A stretch of DNA of 6,059 nt from an uncultured Alphaproteobacteria bacterium (GCA_913060845.1 CAJXVF010000164.1:1-6059); one strand, 5' to 3'; positions 1-6,011 are shown, counted from the stretch's first letter. Program-made: numbers and translations. The notes: a model not told the origin generated them from the letters alone.

Positions 1-42
1 GTAGAGAGGTCTCGTGGGCTCGGAGATGTGTATAAGAGACAG
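1..42 (+). other. Nextera i7 adapter, not genomic
   Basis: Synthetic library sequence. Positions 1-8 (gtagagag) are the reverse complement of a Nextera i7 index, CTCTCTAC, which I recall as N707. Positions 9-23 (gtctcgtgggctcgg) are the Nextera read-2 adapter, and positions 24-42 are the 19-bp Tn5 mosaic end AGATGTGTATAAGAGACAG. Genomic DNA begins at 43, inside dxr. An ORF that runs rightward out of this segment, with a product starting MYKRQ, is an artefact of reading through the mosaic end. Confidence 0.98.
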
Positions 43-231
43 CTGATTGGTATCAGCAATGGCGACGAACTTTGCATTGACGAGCCTGGCCGTTTTAGCC
101 AGCGCCTCCGCGTCGCGTCCACCGGCAATGGCAACGGCTTCAAAGCGTTCTGGGGCGTTGGCTACAAGAATGGCGGCGGCGGCACCGACAGATCCCGTTG
201 CACCAAGGATGGAAACGCGGCGAATGCTCAT
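43..231 (-). CDS. dxr: 1-deoxy-D-xylulose 5-phosphate reductoisomerase, N-terminal 63 codons (partial)
   Basis: DXR (IspC) is the cytoplasmic enzyme that converts 1-deoxy-D-xylulose 5-phosphate to 2-C-methyl-D-erythritol 4-phosphate with NADPH, the committed step of the MEP isoprenoid pathway. Only the N-terminal Rossmann part is present. It begins MSIRRVSILGATGSVG, the family's NADPH-binding glycine-rich loop (usually GSTGSIG), followed by FEAVAIAGGRDAEALAK and AKFVAIAD, which match the second beta-alpha unit. The full protein is normally about 390 residues, so roughly 84% is missing. The truncation is technical: the frame stays open straight into the adapter at position 42. The ATG (229-231) shares an ATGA overlap with the cdsA stop, implying translational coupling. 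The position directly after cdsA is the alphaproteobacterial arrangement. Confidence 0.93.
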
Positions 232-1187
232 AACGGTGATTTCCCGGCCCATATGAGGACCGCATACAGCGGCAAGGCCGCCAGCAAGCTATCCAGCCTA
301 TCAAACACGCCGCCATGGCCAGGCAGCAGTGACCCGCTGTCTTTGACGCCGGCAGCGCGCTTAAAGGCTGATTGCGCTAAATCGCCGATCATGCCGATCA
401 CAGCCAGTAGCAGGGCGATCCAGGCGGTTTGCATGATGCCCGGGGCGCCCAGCGCTATTCCGGCCAAAACGCCTGCAACTGTCGCAATTGCTAACCCGCC
501 GACAGCGCCGCTCCAGGTTTTGCCAGGGCTGATTGCAGGCGCCAACTTTGGCCCGCCAACCACGCGACCAACGACATAGGCACCGATGTCCGTCGCCCAA
601 ATCACAATGAATAGCCAGACCACCAGTTCCGCACCGTGGCCGTGGCGTAGCCAGAGCACAGCGACAATGGCGGGTGCGAACCAGGTTGCCCATTTGTAAT
701 AGTTCAGCAGGTCGCCGATGGACGCATGCACTTGCTCAGAATCGGGCATTAAGGTGCGTGGCCAGCGGAGACGGAAACTCGCGGCCCATGCAGTGGCGAC
801 ACCAAGTCCGAAGACCCAAAGCGGCGCATTTGGCAGTGCACCAAGCCCCAAAATACCGGGCAACATAAACAAAAGCGCTCCTGCGAGAAGCGCAGTCATG
901 CCAAACGTGCCAACGATCTTATCTGTGCGATCTGGGAACGGCAGCGCCATATCTGCCCATTCCCAGAGCAGCAGTGCGAGTGCCGCAAAAACCAGCAATG
1001 TGAAAACCAATCCGCCCGCCCATACAGCGGCCAGCGCGATGCCGAGAAGGACAGCGGCGGTTAGCGCGCGCTTCGTCAGATCGCGGAAACCGCGGCGCGG
1101 AAGGGCTGCAGTCGGCGCAGGCGGTTGGTCCTGTGGCGGCGAGTCTGGCGGGTCGGTGGGTGGGCTACCCTGCTCTAAGGCCGCCAT
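228..1187 (-). CDS. cdsA: Phosphatidate cytidylyltransferase (CDP-diglyceride synthase)
   Basis: CdsA is an inner-membrane enzyme that condenses CTP with phosphatidic acid to give CDP-diacylglycerol, the precursor of all the cell's phospholipids. With the start at 1187 it has 319 residues. Residues 1-40 form a Pro-rich, presumably cytoplasmic tail ([17 protein letters not shown]). About eight or nine hydrophobic segments follow, near 41-58, 60-77, 95-115, 121-138, 170-181, 187-205, 228-248, 253-272 and 300-315. Catalytic signatures are clear: DIGAYVVGR (200-208), KLAPAISPGKTW (214-225), and the C-terminal family signature from S273 to D299 with KR (276-277), KD (282-283), PGHGG (289-293) and DRLD (296-299). 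The frame is also open upstream to a TTG at 1244 (338 residues), but that would overlap uppS by 80 bp. The ATG at 1187 overlaps it by 23 bp and is preferred, although its ribosome binding site is weak. The stop overlaps the dxr start. Confidence 0.95.
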   Translation of the reverse strand: MAALEQGSPPTDPPDSPPQDQPPAPTAALPRRGFRDLTKRALTAAVLLGIALAAVWAGGLVFTLLVFAALALLLWEWADMALPFPDRTDKIVGTFGMTALLAGALLFMLPGILGLGALPNAPLWVFGLGVATAWAASFRLRWPRTLMPDSEQVHASIGDLLNYYKWATWFAPAIVAVLWLRHGHGAELVVWLFIVIWATDIGAYVVGRVVGGPKLAPAISPGKTWSGAVGGLAIATVAGVLAGIALGAPGIMQTAWIALLLAVIGMIGDLAQSAFKRAAGVKDSGSLLPGHGGVFDRLDSLLAALPLYAVLIWAGKSPL

Positions 1188-1881
1188 AGCGTCGCTCGCG
1201 GCCCTGGAAAGATTCGATAGCAGCGGCGAGTTCGTCCGCGCCAAAATCGGGCCACATCACATCAGAGAATAAAAACTCAGCATAGGCGCATTCCCATAGC
1301 AGGAAGTTCGAAATGCGCATTTCGCCGCCAGTGCGGATCATCAGATCCGGCGGTGGTGACCCCGCTGTGGAAAGGCGTTCAGCAATCGCCGCCTCATCAA
1401 TTTGATCCGGCGTGAGGCCATCAGCAACCATGCGTTTGGCGGCCTGCACCAGGTCATTCCGGCCACCATAGCTCAGTGCCATGGTGACGGTGATACGGCG
1501 GTTGGCATCTGTCATTGCCTCAGCGTCATCAATCAGTTTGGCAATATCTGTCGGCAAGCGCGCCCGGTCGCCGATGACCCGCAGGCGCACACCTTGCTTG
1601 TGTATATCCGCCACTTCGGACCGCAACCGCCAGCGCAGAATACCCATCAGGTCCTGTACTTCGTCCTGGGGACGGGACCAGTTTTCCGAAGAAAAGCTGA
1701 ATAGTGTGAGGTGTTTAACACCAAATTTGGCAGCCGCCTCAACAACCCGCCGGGCAGCGTCAGCGCCGCGCCTGTGGCCTTCAGCCCGTGGTAGACCGCG
1801 GGCTGAAGCCCAGCGGCCATTGCCGTCCATGGTAATTGCGATGTGCTGGGGCGGGGCTGGGGCAGCGTTATCTTGGCTCAA
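1165..1881 (-). CDS. uppS: Isoprenyl transferase (undecaprenyl diphosphate synthase)
   Basis: This cis-prenyltransferase adds isopentenyl diphosphate units to farnesyl diphosphate to make the C55 carrier lipid for peptidoglycan and LPS O-antigen. The 238 residues match the usual family length. Visible motifs are MDGNGRWA (18-25, with the Mg-binding Asp19), GHRRGAD (35-41), [11 protein letters not shown] (61-71), LSYGGRND (136-143), [16 protein letters not shown] (182-197) and WPDF (210-213). Together these cover the substrate-binding Arg, Ser and Glu positions of the family. The start is TTG (1879-1881): no ATG lies between it and the catalytic MDGNGRW, and GGAG sits 11 nt upstream (1893-1896), inside the frr coding sequence. 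The TTG overlaps the frr TGA stop as TTGA, so translation is probably coupled to frr. A TTG start may also lower expression relative to frr. Confidence 0.96.
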   Translation of the reverse strand: MSQDNAAPAPPQHIAITMDGNGRWASARGLPRAEGHRRGADAARRVVEAAAKFGVKHLTLFSFSSENWSRPQDEVQDLMGILRWRLRSEVADIHKQGVRLRVIGDRARLPTDIAKLIDDAEAMTDANRRITVTMALSYGGRNDLVQAAKRMVADGLTPDQIDEAAIAERLSTAGSPPPDLMIRTGGEMRISNFLLWECAYAEFLFSDVMWPDFGADELAAAIESFQGRERRYGGLRAG

Positions 1882-2438
1882 ACTTGAAGTATCTCCGCTT
1901 CTTTCTGCTTCGCGGCTTCGTCAATCTGACTGACATATTTATCTGTCAGTTCCTGGACTTCGCCTGCGTACAGTTTTTGATCGTCTTCGGAGATATCGCC
2001 GTCTTTCTCGGCTTTTTTAAGGCCATCCATGCCATCTTTGCGCACATTTCGAATGGCGATCTTGGCACCCTCGGCATATTTGGCTGCAACCTTCGTCAAT
2101 TCCTGGCGCCGTTCGCCGGAAAGCTCAGGGATTGGAATGCGGATCAGTTGGCCATCCGTCATTGGGTTCAGCCCGAGGTTAGACTCACGGATCGCTTTAT
2201 CCACCGCGTTTATCATGCCCTTGTCCCAGACATTCACGGTCAACATGCGGGGTTCCGGCGCCCCAATGGTGCCAACTTGGCTGATGGGCATTTGGGCCCC
2301 GTAAGCTTCGACCGTAATAGGCTCCAATAGTGCTGTTGAGGCGCGACCGGTGCGGAGGCCTTGGAACTCCCGCTTCAGTGCGTCAATAGCGCCGACCATG
2401 CGGCGTTCGATATCGTCCAGATCAATGTCTTCAGCCAT
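1878..2438 (-). CDS. frr: Ribosome recycling factor (RRF)
   Basis: RRF works with EF-G and GTP to split the post-termination ribosome so that its subunits can be reused. The 186 residues are almost the same length as E. coli RRF (185). Family hallmarks are the N-terminal helix with [14 protein letters not shown] (21-34), the domain II strands around [16 protein letters not shown] (43-58), LTVNVWD (66-72), [14 protein letters not shown] (101-114), and the conserved IRNVRKD (129-135) in the long helical domain I. The C-terminus is a charged helix ([12 protein letters not shown]). The ATG at 2436-2438 gives the expected N-terminus. Its ribosome binding site is weak (a GGA in the 45-bp gap after pyrH). 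It follows pyrH without a visible terminator and ends in a 4-nt overlap with uppS. Confidence 0.98.
   Translation of the reverse strand: MAEDIDLDDIERRMVGAIDALKREFQGLRTGRASTALLEPITVEAYGAQMPISQVGTIGAPEPRMLTVNVWDKGMINAVDKAIRESNLGLNPMTDGQLIRIPIPELSGERRQELTKVAAKYAEGAKIAIRNVRKDGMDGLKKAEKDGDISEDDQKLYAGEVQELTDKYVSQIDEAAKQKEAEILQV
1893..1896 (-). promoter_or_regulatory. Shine-Dalgarno GGAG that supports the uppS TTG start
   Basis: On the minus strand, GGAG lies 11 nt before the TTG at 1879-1881 and inside the last codons of frr. It is the best purine-rich site near the beginning of uppS, and it supports the TTG overlapping the frr stop as the real initiation codon. Confidence 0.55.
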
Positions 2439-2483
2439 GGCGCTTGGTCCGTTTCCGTTCTGCAGTCTTCGCTGGCGCTCGCT

Positions 2484-3212
2484 TTAGGCAGGCGCATCCG
2501 TCACGATAGTATAGGCACCTTTGCCAGAAACGACATCTGCGAATCCGCCAGACTCATGAATTGAGAATACGATGATTGGGATTTTGTTTTCCCGGGCGAG
2601 CGAAACGGCAGATGCATCCATGACATTGAGATCGCGAGCCAGCACTTCAAGATAATTCAGGCGGCTGTAGCGCTCCGCATTCGGGTCCTTATTGGGATCA
2701 GCGGAATAGACGCCATCGACCTGGGTGCCTTTCATCAAGGCTTCACAGTTCATTTCGGATGCGCGCAGTGCAGCGGCGGTATCTGTCGTAAAGAAGGGAT
2801 TGCCAGTGCCAGCAGCGAAAATCACGACTCTACCGCGTTCCAGGTGCCGTTCTGCCCTTCGCCGCACATACGGTTCGCAGACGGCGGCCATGGGAATGGC
2901 GGACAGGACCCGGGTCGGCGCTTCAAGTCGTTCAAGGGCGGCCTGCATGGCAAGGGCGTTCATCACCGTCGCAAGCATGCCCATATAATCGGCGGTTGCA
3001 CGCTCAATACCGTCTGCGGCGCCGGAAACGCCACGAAAGATATTCCCGCCGCCGACAACGAGTGCTACCTCAACGCCGAGATCGCGTACAGCAACGATAT
3101 CAGCTGCGATCCTGTCGATCACGGCGGGATCAATGCCGTAAGGCTGCTCCCCCATGAGGGCTTCGCCGGAGACTTTGAGAAGAACCCGACGATAGAGCGG
3201 CTTTACGGCCAT
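2484..3212 (-). CDS. pyrH: UMP kinase
   Basis: Bacterial UMP kinase phosphorylates UMP to UDP with ATP, feeding UTP and CTP synthesis. In the family it is usually a hexamer activated by GTP and inhibited by UTP. The 242 residues match the norm. It belongs to the amino-acid kinase fold: KVSGEAL (13-19) with the phosphate-binding Lys, GGGNIFRG (54-61), [17 protein letters not shown] (74-90, UMP pocket), [15 protein letters not shown] (133-147), and [13 protein letters not shown] (161-173). The ATG (3210-3212) has a strong AGGAG (3222-3226) 9 nt upstream. It lies 38 bp after tsf and 45 bp before frr, the near-universal rpsB-tsf-pyrH-frr cluster. Confidence 0.98.
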   Translation of the reverse strand: MAVKPLYRRVLLKVSGEALMGEQPYGIDPAVIDRIAADIVAVRDLGVEVALVVGGGNIFRGVSGAADGIERATADYMGMLATVMNALAMQAALERLEAPTRVLSAIPMAAVCEPYVRRRAERHLERGRVVIFAAGTGNPFFTTDTAAALRASEMNCEALMKGTQVDGVYSADPNKDPNAERYSRLNYLEVLARDLNVMDASAVSLARENKIPIIVFSIHESGGFADVVSGKGAYTIVTDAPA

Positions 3213-3250
3213 TTTAGATCGCTCCTATTGAACCCTCGCTTGGGGCTGGA

Positions 3251-4174
3251 TCAGCCCTTTGCGGCGGCGGCGACTTCTGCGGCGAAGTCGCTTTCTTCTT
3301 TTTCGACACCTTCGCCAATTGCCATGCGGACGAAGCCTTTGACGGTAATCGGCGCACCAATTTCCTTCGCAACTTCTTCAACCGCTGCGCCGACCGTTTT
3401 ATCTGGGTCGATCACGAAGGCTTGCTCCGTCAGCACAGATTCTTCGTAGAATTTGCGCAGGCGGCCTTCAACCATCTTTTCGATAATGTTGTCTGGGCGA
3501 CCGGATTCTTTCGCCTGGGCGGTCAGCACTTCACGTTCGCGCTGAATGTCCGCAGGGTCGACTTCATCCCGGCTCGTCGCTTTTGGCGCTGCGGCAGCGA
3601 CGTGCATCGCAACCTGCTTGCCAATTTCGGCGAGTTTCGCGGCATCACCCGTAGATTCGAGGGCAACGAGGACGCCGATCCGACCCATACCTGGCTTCAC
3701 GGCGCCATGCACATAGCTGGCGATTACGCCATTGGAGACGCTAGCGATTTCGTAGCGACGTAGGTTCATGTTCTCGCCGATGGTGGCGATGGCGTTGTTG
3801 ACGGCCTCTACGACCGTCTTGCCGCTAGCAGTGTTGGTTGCCTTAAGGGCTTCCAGATCGCCGCCAGCTTTCAGCCCAAGATCAGCGGCTTCCGCGACGA
3901 GGGCTTGGAAGTCTTCGTTGCGCGCTACAAAATCAGTTTCTGAGTTGATTTCGACGACAGCGCCCTGAGCACCATCAACCGCAACAGCAACGAGGCCTTC
4001 AGCTGCCACGCGCCCGGACTTCTTCTCAACAGCCGACAGGCCTTTGGCGCGAAGCCAATCGACCGCGCCTTCGACGTCGCCATCGGTTTCGGTCAGGGCT
4101 TTCTTGCAGTCCATCATGCCTGCGCCAGTTTTCTCGCGCAGTTCTTTAACGAGGCTTGCTGTGATCGCCGCCAT
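3251..4174 (-). CDS. tsf: Translation elongation factor Ts
   Basis: EF-Ts is the nucleotide exchange factor that releases GDP from EF-Tu so it can bind GTP and aminoacyl-tRNA again. The 307 residues fit the proteobacterial two-core-domain form (E. coli about 283). The N-terminal UBA-like domain carries signature 1, [16 protein letters not shown] (12-27). Signature 2, [12 protein letters not shown] (75-86), contains the TDFV (80-83) that inserts into EF-Tu. The two dimer-type core subdomains span roughly 58-280. The ATG (4172-4174) follows a good GAAGGAG (4182-4188) with 7 nt spacing. A 151-bp spacer with three stem-loops separates it from rpsB, the longest gap within the cluster, which could allow tsf expression to differ from rpsB. 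Confidence 0.98.
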   Translation of the reverse strand: MAAITASLVKELREKTGAGMMDCKKALTETDGDVEGAVDWLRAKGLSAVEKKSGRVAAEGLVAVAVDGAQGAVVEINSETDFVARNEDFQALVAEAADLGLKAGGDLEALKATNTASGKTVVEAVNNAIATIGENMNLRRYEIASVSNGVIASYVHGAVKPGMGRIGVLVALESTGDAAKLAEIGKQVAMHVAAAAPKATSRDEVDPADIQREREVLTAQAKESGRPDNIIEKMVEGRLRKFYEESVLTEQAFVIDPDKTVGAAVEEVAKEIGAPITVKGFVRMAIGEGVEKEESDFAAEVAAAAKG

Positions 4175-4191
4175 CGTAGGTCTCCTTCAAA

Positions 4192-4207
4192 GGCGCGGCT
4201 TCGCGCC
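4192..4207. other. Short stem-loop just upstream of the tsf ribosome binding site
   Basis: Inverted repeat ggcgcg (4192-4197) and cgcgcc (4202-4207) with a 4-nt loop. In the tsf-direction transcript it ends 3 nt before the tsf Shine-Dalgarno GAAGGAG (4182-4188), close enough to influence ribosome access. It is not followed by a U-tract, so it is not a classical terminator. The role is inferred. Confidence 0.4.
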
Positions 4208-4215
4208 CGCTAGAA

Positions 4216-4254
4216 CAATCCCGGATTAATCTGCATCAGATTGACCCGGGATTG
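4216..4254. other. 39-bp symmetric stem-loop in the rpsB-tsf spacer
   Basis: Outer arms caatcccgg (4216-4224) and ccgggattg (4246-4254) pair over 9 bp. A symmetric 3x3 internal loop follows, then inner arms aatctg (4228-4233) and cagatt (4237-4242) with a 3-nt loop. That is 15 paired positions in 39 nt. There is no T-run after it in the transcribed direction, so intrinsic termination is unlikely. Partial attenuation, RNase processing or 3'-end protection of rpsB mRNA are possible roles. The structure is seen; the function is inferred. Confidence 0.6.
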
Positions 4255-4271
4255 CTCGCTATCAATGGGAT

Positions 4272-4310
4272 AGAGCGCCGGGCGGCACCTATTCAGGCGC
4301 CCGGCGCTCT
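4272..4310. other. GC-rich 13-bp stem-loop after rpsB
   Basis: Perfect arms agagcgccgggcg (4272-4284) and cgcccggcgctct (4298-4310) enclose a 13-nt loop. It begins 15 nt after the rpsB stop codon. This is the strongest hairpin in the window, but the transcript continues with AUCCCAUUG rather than a U-tract. I therefore call it a processing, stability or attenuation element and not a Rho-independent terminator. It is consistent with separate control of rpsB and tsf transcript levels. Confidence 0.6.
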
Positions 4311-4325
4311 AGTGTCAGATCGCCG

Positions 4326-5222
4326 TTAGGAGGCGGGTTTTTCCTCAGTAGCAGGCGCTGCTTCAACCGGAGCTTCTGGAGCCGCTTCTGGTGCTGCTTG
4401 AACGGCAGCTTCAGGCGCTGCAGTCATCTCAGCTTCCAGCGCAGGCGCGTCGATGTCCGGTGCTGCACCGACTTCTTCAGCAGCAGGCATGTCTTCGGAG
4501 GCACCAATATCGACGCCAGCTTCGACCATTTCAGCCTGCAGACCGTCGAGCACAGCATTGCCCACCAGTTCGCAATACAGGTTCACAGCGCGGATGGCAT
4601 CGTCATTGCCCGGGATCGGGTAAGCGATATCTTCCGGGTTTGAGTTGCTGTCCACGATTGCAACAACCGGAATGCCGAGCGTCTTGGCTTCAGCAATCGC
4701 CAGATGTTCTTTTACGGTGTCGACGACGAAGATCATGTTGGGCAGGCCCGCCATGTCTTTAATGCCGCCAAGTGTCCGCTCCAGCTTATCGCGGCTACGG
4801 GTGCGCTCAAGCAGCTCGCGTTTGGTGCGGGCTGTGTCGGCACTGCCGTTATCCAGCTCAGCCGTCAGGTCTTTCAGGCGTTTGATGGACTTGGAAATCG
4901 TCGTCCAGTTGGTCAGCATGCCGCCGAGCCAACGATCATTGACGTAGTACTGGCCGCAGCGTTCTGCGTGCTGGGCAACCAGATCGCGCGCTTGGCGCTT
5001 GGTGCCGACAAACAGAATGCGACCGCCGCTTGCAGCGGTGTCACGCATGGCCTGCAGCGCGTGGTGCAGCATTGGCACGGACTGTTGCAGATCAATGATG
5101 TGGGTGTTGTTACGAACGCCAAAGATGAAAGGCTTCATCTTGGGGTCCCAGCGACGGGTGTGGTGCCCGAAGTGAACGCCAGCTTCAAGAAGCTGACGCA
5201 TAGTGAACGTCGGCATAGCCAT
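4326..5222 (-). CDS. rpsB: 30S ribosomal protein S2
   Basis: S2 binds late to the 30S subunit near the neck, helps recruit S1, and is needed for translation initiation. The 298 residues exceed E. coli S2 (241). Residues 1 to about 230 form the conserved core: [13 protein letters not shown] (8-20), [18 protein letters not shown] (28-45), FVGTKRQA (71-78), [15 protein letters not shown] (92-106), and the second family signature starting PNMIFVVDT (161-169) and continuing through E172 to GIPVV (183-187). Residues 231-298 are an acidic, low-complexity Ala/Pro/Glu tail with AAPEA-type repeats, commonly seen in alphaproteobacterial S2. Two ATGs are close together (5222 and 5216). GGGAG at 5233-5237 lies 10 nt from the first and 16 nt from the second, so the first is chosen. 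It heads the operon behind a long upstream region. Confidence 0.98.
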   Translation of the reverse strand: MAMPTFTMRQLLEAGVHFGHHTRRWDPKMKPFIFGVRNNTHIIDLQQSVPMLHHALQAMRDTAASGGRILFVGTKRQARDLVAQHAERCGQYYVNDRWLGGMLTNWTTISKSIKRLKDLTAELDNGSADTARTKRELLERTRSRDKLERTLGGIKDMAGLPNMIFVVDTVKEHLAIAEAKTLGIPVVAIVDSNSNPEDIAYPIPGNDDAIRAVNLYCELVGNAVLDGLQAEMVEAGVDIGASEDMPAAEEVGAAPDIDAPALEAEMTAAPEAAVQAAPEAAPEAPVEAAPATEEKPAS

Positions 5223-5232
5223 TGGATCGTTA

Positions 5233-5237
5233 CTCCC
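5233..5237 (-). promoter_or_regulatory. Shine-Dalgarno GGGAG for rpsB
   Basis: On the minus strand, GGGAG stands 10 nt before the ATG at 5220-5222 and 16 nt before the in-frame ATG at 5214-5216. It decides in favour of the first ATG (protein MAMPTF). Confidence 0.6.
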
Positions 5238-5346
5238 GATTCCGGTTAGACCTCCGCGGGCCGGACGTCCAGCAAATGCCAGACACCGGATTGAAGGCAG
5301 CCTTTAACGCCGCCCTCGGGCATGGCCCGCGTGTGTGATGGAACGG

Positions 5347-5375
5347 GGAATACGACTCATTGGCCGTGAATGCAA
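5347..5375 (-). promoter_or_regulatory. Weak alternative promoter candidate for rpsB
   Basis: On the minus strand, TTGCAT (5370-5375) and TATTCC (5347-5352) are separated by 17 bp. The -10 matches the sigma70 consensus poorly (3 of 6), and the -35 lies inside the hairpin at 5359-5392. It would give a leader of about 120 nt, which is a sensible length, but the match is marginal. Confidence 0.2.
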
Positions 5376-5392
5376 GGATATTCGCGGCCAAT
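5359..5392. other. 34-nt hairpin in the rpsB upstream region
   Basis: Arms attggccg (5359-5366) and cggccaat (5385-5392) pair perfectly over 8 bp. Inside, after a single mismatch, a 4-bp helix gaat/attc closes an 8-nt loop. It contains no T-run and lies about 135 nt before the rpsB start. It is either an RNA leader element or a DNA-binding palindrome; the sequence alone does not separate these. Confidence 0.45.
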
Positions 5393-5420
5393 TCTGCAAC
5401 CGGGCCAGGTCAATTGCGCA

Positions 5421-5460
5421 CGCCGGTTAAGAGCAATTTTTAGCAAAAAGTTAACGGCGC
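5421..5460. other. Imperfect hairpin overlapping the small-ORF stop
   Basis: On the minus strand, CGCCGTTAA (5451-5459) pairs with TTAACCGGCG (5421-5430) with one bulged C. Within the loop, TTTTT and AAAAA can form a further A-U helix around GCT. The stop codon of the candidate small ORF (5451-5453) lies in the left arm. No U-tract follows the right arm. Confidence 0.35.
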
Positions 5461-5555
5461 GAAAGATACCTAACCCTGTGGATAGAATTGAGGAAAACTA
5501 TGACCAATCCTAATGTTTTCAACGAGTCCTGTTTGCGATACTGAAAGCGTCCCAT
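5451..5555 (-). CDS. Possible 34-residue small ORF upstream of rpsB
   Basis: I do not recognise this product. It starts ATG (5553-5555) and ends TAA (5451-5453). The peptide begins MGRFQYRKQDSLKTLG, has a hydrophobic stretch GLVIVFLNSI (about residues 16-25) and ends in a basic tail RVRYLSRR. In its favour, AAGAAGGA (5565-5572) lies 9 nt before the ATG and a perfect TATAAT lies just upstream. Against it, it is short, AT-rich compared with the neighbouring genes and has no known homologue that I can name. The predicted transcription start also falls at or within the Shine-Dalgarno sequence. It could be a leader peptide, a small membrane-associated basic protein, or chance. Confidence 0.2.
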   Translation of the reverse strand: MGRFQYRKQDSLKTLGLVIVFLNSIHRVRYLSRR

Positions 5556-5577
5556 TTCTATACATCCTTCTTAAGTT

Positions 5578-5606
5578 ATTATAATCAAAATGAAAAATAG
5601 TTTCTA
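5578..5606 (-). promoter_or_regulatory. Sigma70-like promoter reading toward rpsB
   Basis: On the minus strand, a perfect -10 TATAAT (5578-5583) follows a 17-bp spacer after TAGAAA (5601-5606, 4 of 6 matches to TTGACA). The surrounding sequence is AT-rich. Transcription would start near 5571 and run toward rpsB, with a leader of about 350 nt. It is the best promoter match I found in the intergenic region and the most likely one for the operon; alternatively it may serve only the small ORF. Confidence 0.45.
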
Positions 5607-5710
5607 AAATCCTAATGACCGTAGGCTTGAGGGTTTGACAATGCCAATTCAGCAGTCGGCAAGAGCGTGTGTACAGTAAGCGCGCCAAGCCCTTCAAATA
5701 TATTAAAGAA
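5607..5710. other. Noncoding spacer after the cupin gene
   Basis: No gene, tRNA or clear terminator is visible. GGCTTG (5687-5692 region) and CAAGCC (5624-5629 region) on the minus strand could pair at long range. A plus-strand TTGACA (5635-5640) has no matching -10. The cupin transcript could therefore read through into the rpsB leader. Confidence 0.35.
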
Positions 5711-6010
5711 TTATGAATTTTGCCAGGGTTGGCCTGGGGCCCAATTTGGCGCGGCAAGTTCGAATCCGGCAAAATCGAATCCGGGAGCGACGACGCAAGC
5801 GACAAGTGCCCATGCGCCAAGCGGTCGCGCGGCCTGCGGCCGCCCTGCCGGCACAACGGCTTGCAACACGTCGCCGCCTAGAATGTCGCCGCTCAGAATG
5901 TCACCACCGAGTCGCGTCTCTGATATTTCGCCATTCGGTCCAGCAATTTCCAGCAGCAATGGCCCGCCGGACTGATGGATCCAGATTTCATCCGCATCAA
6001 CACGGTGCCA
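5711..6010 (-). CDS. DUF985 / cupin_5 family protein, C-terminal 99 residues (partial)
   Basis: This is the C-terminal part of a DUF985 (cupin_5, YML079w-like) protein, a small beta-barrel family of uncertain, possibly sugar- or nucleotide-related function. The visible family pattern starts at the junction: WHRVDADEIW (1-10), GGPLLLEI (15-22), AVVPAGRPQAARPLG (51-65) and VAPGFDFAGFELA (74-86). Full-length members are about 150-170 residues, so some 55-60 N-terminal residues are missing because the contig ends in adapter at 6011. The longer ORF that begins MGSEMCIRDS at 6040 is false: those ten codons come from the adapter and the junction. The LGGDILSGDILGGDVLQ stretch (34-50) is about five residues longer than I expect for this loop and coincides with a 15-bp repeat. 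The gene is cotranscribed toward rpsB but is functionally unrelated as far as can be seen. Confidence 0.85.
   Translation of the reverse strand, partial: WHRVDADEIWIHQSGGPLLLEIAGPNGEISETRLGGDILSGDILGGDVLQAVVPAGRPQAARPLGAWALVACVVAPGFDFAGFELAAPNWAPGQPWQNS
5876..5905 (-). repeat. 15-bp tandem repeat (two copies) inside the cupin gene
   Basis: On the minus strand, GGTGACATTCTGAGC (5891-5905) is followed directly by GGCGACATTCTAGGC (5876-5890), 12 of 15 bases identical. A third, decayed unit beginning GGCGAC occupies 5861-5875. The copies encode GDILS and GDILG in frame, so reading continues. An in-frame tandem duplication is the simplest explanation. Confidence 0.7.
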
Positions 6011-6011
6011 G

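Larger units (their letters stand above)
5223..5577 (-). promoter_or_regulatory. Putative structured 5' leader region of rpsB
   Basis: If the promoter at 5578-5606 drives the operon, the leader is about 350 nt. Inverted repeats in it are: CGCGGGCC (5324-5331) with GGCCCGCG (5255-5262), which would close a long-range stem; a 34-nt hairpin at 5359-5392; and an AT/GC composite hairpin at 5421-5460. S2 is known to autoregulate its own mRNA through the leader in E. coli. Whether this alphaproteobacterial leader does the same is inference. The pairings are visible; I could not fold the RNA or compare homologues. Confidence 0.35.

Noticed and set aside
28..579. Plus-strand ORF of 183 codons starting in the left adapter
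   Set aside because: Its start (product MYKRQ) is read from the Tn5 mosaic end, and the rest is antisense to dxr and cdsA, which have clear family motifs.
1188..1244. Upstream TTG start for cdsA giving 338 residues
   Set aside because: It would extend the overlap with uppS to 80 bp and adds only non-conserved N-terminal residues; the ATG at 1187 is more economical.
718..1272. Large plus-strand ORFs antisense to the operon genes (for example 718-1272, 2844-3449, 4704-5249)
   Set aside because: They are shadows of cdsA, pyrH/tsf and rpsB, with compositions typical of antisense frames and no domains.
4272..4310. Rho-independent terminator after rpsB
   Set aside because: The stem is strong but no U-tract follows in either direction, and tsf is normally cotranscribed with rpsB.
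5477..5485. DnaA-box-like TGTGGATAG near an AT-rich stretch (possible origin)
   Set aside because: It is a single 8-of-9 match with no cluster of further boxes and no origin-linked genes nearby, so chance is more likely.
5635..5640. Perfect -35 hexamer TTGACA on the plus strand
   Set aside because: There is no -10-like sequence 16-18 bp downstream and no rightward gene to serve.
5757..5790. tRNA-like T-arm sequence (gttcgaatcc repeated)
   Set aside because: No cloverleaf or anticodon arm accompanies it. The repeats are the codons for the family motif GFDFAGFE on the minus strand.
5470..5856. Minus-strand ORF of 128 codons across the cupin 3' end and the intergenic region
   Set aside because: It overlaps the well-supported cupin frame over 5711-5856, has no recognisable domain, and its intergenic part is AT-rich low-information sequence.
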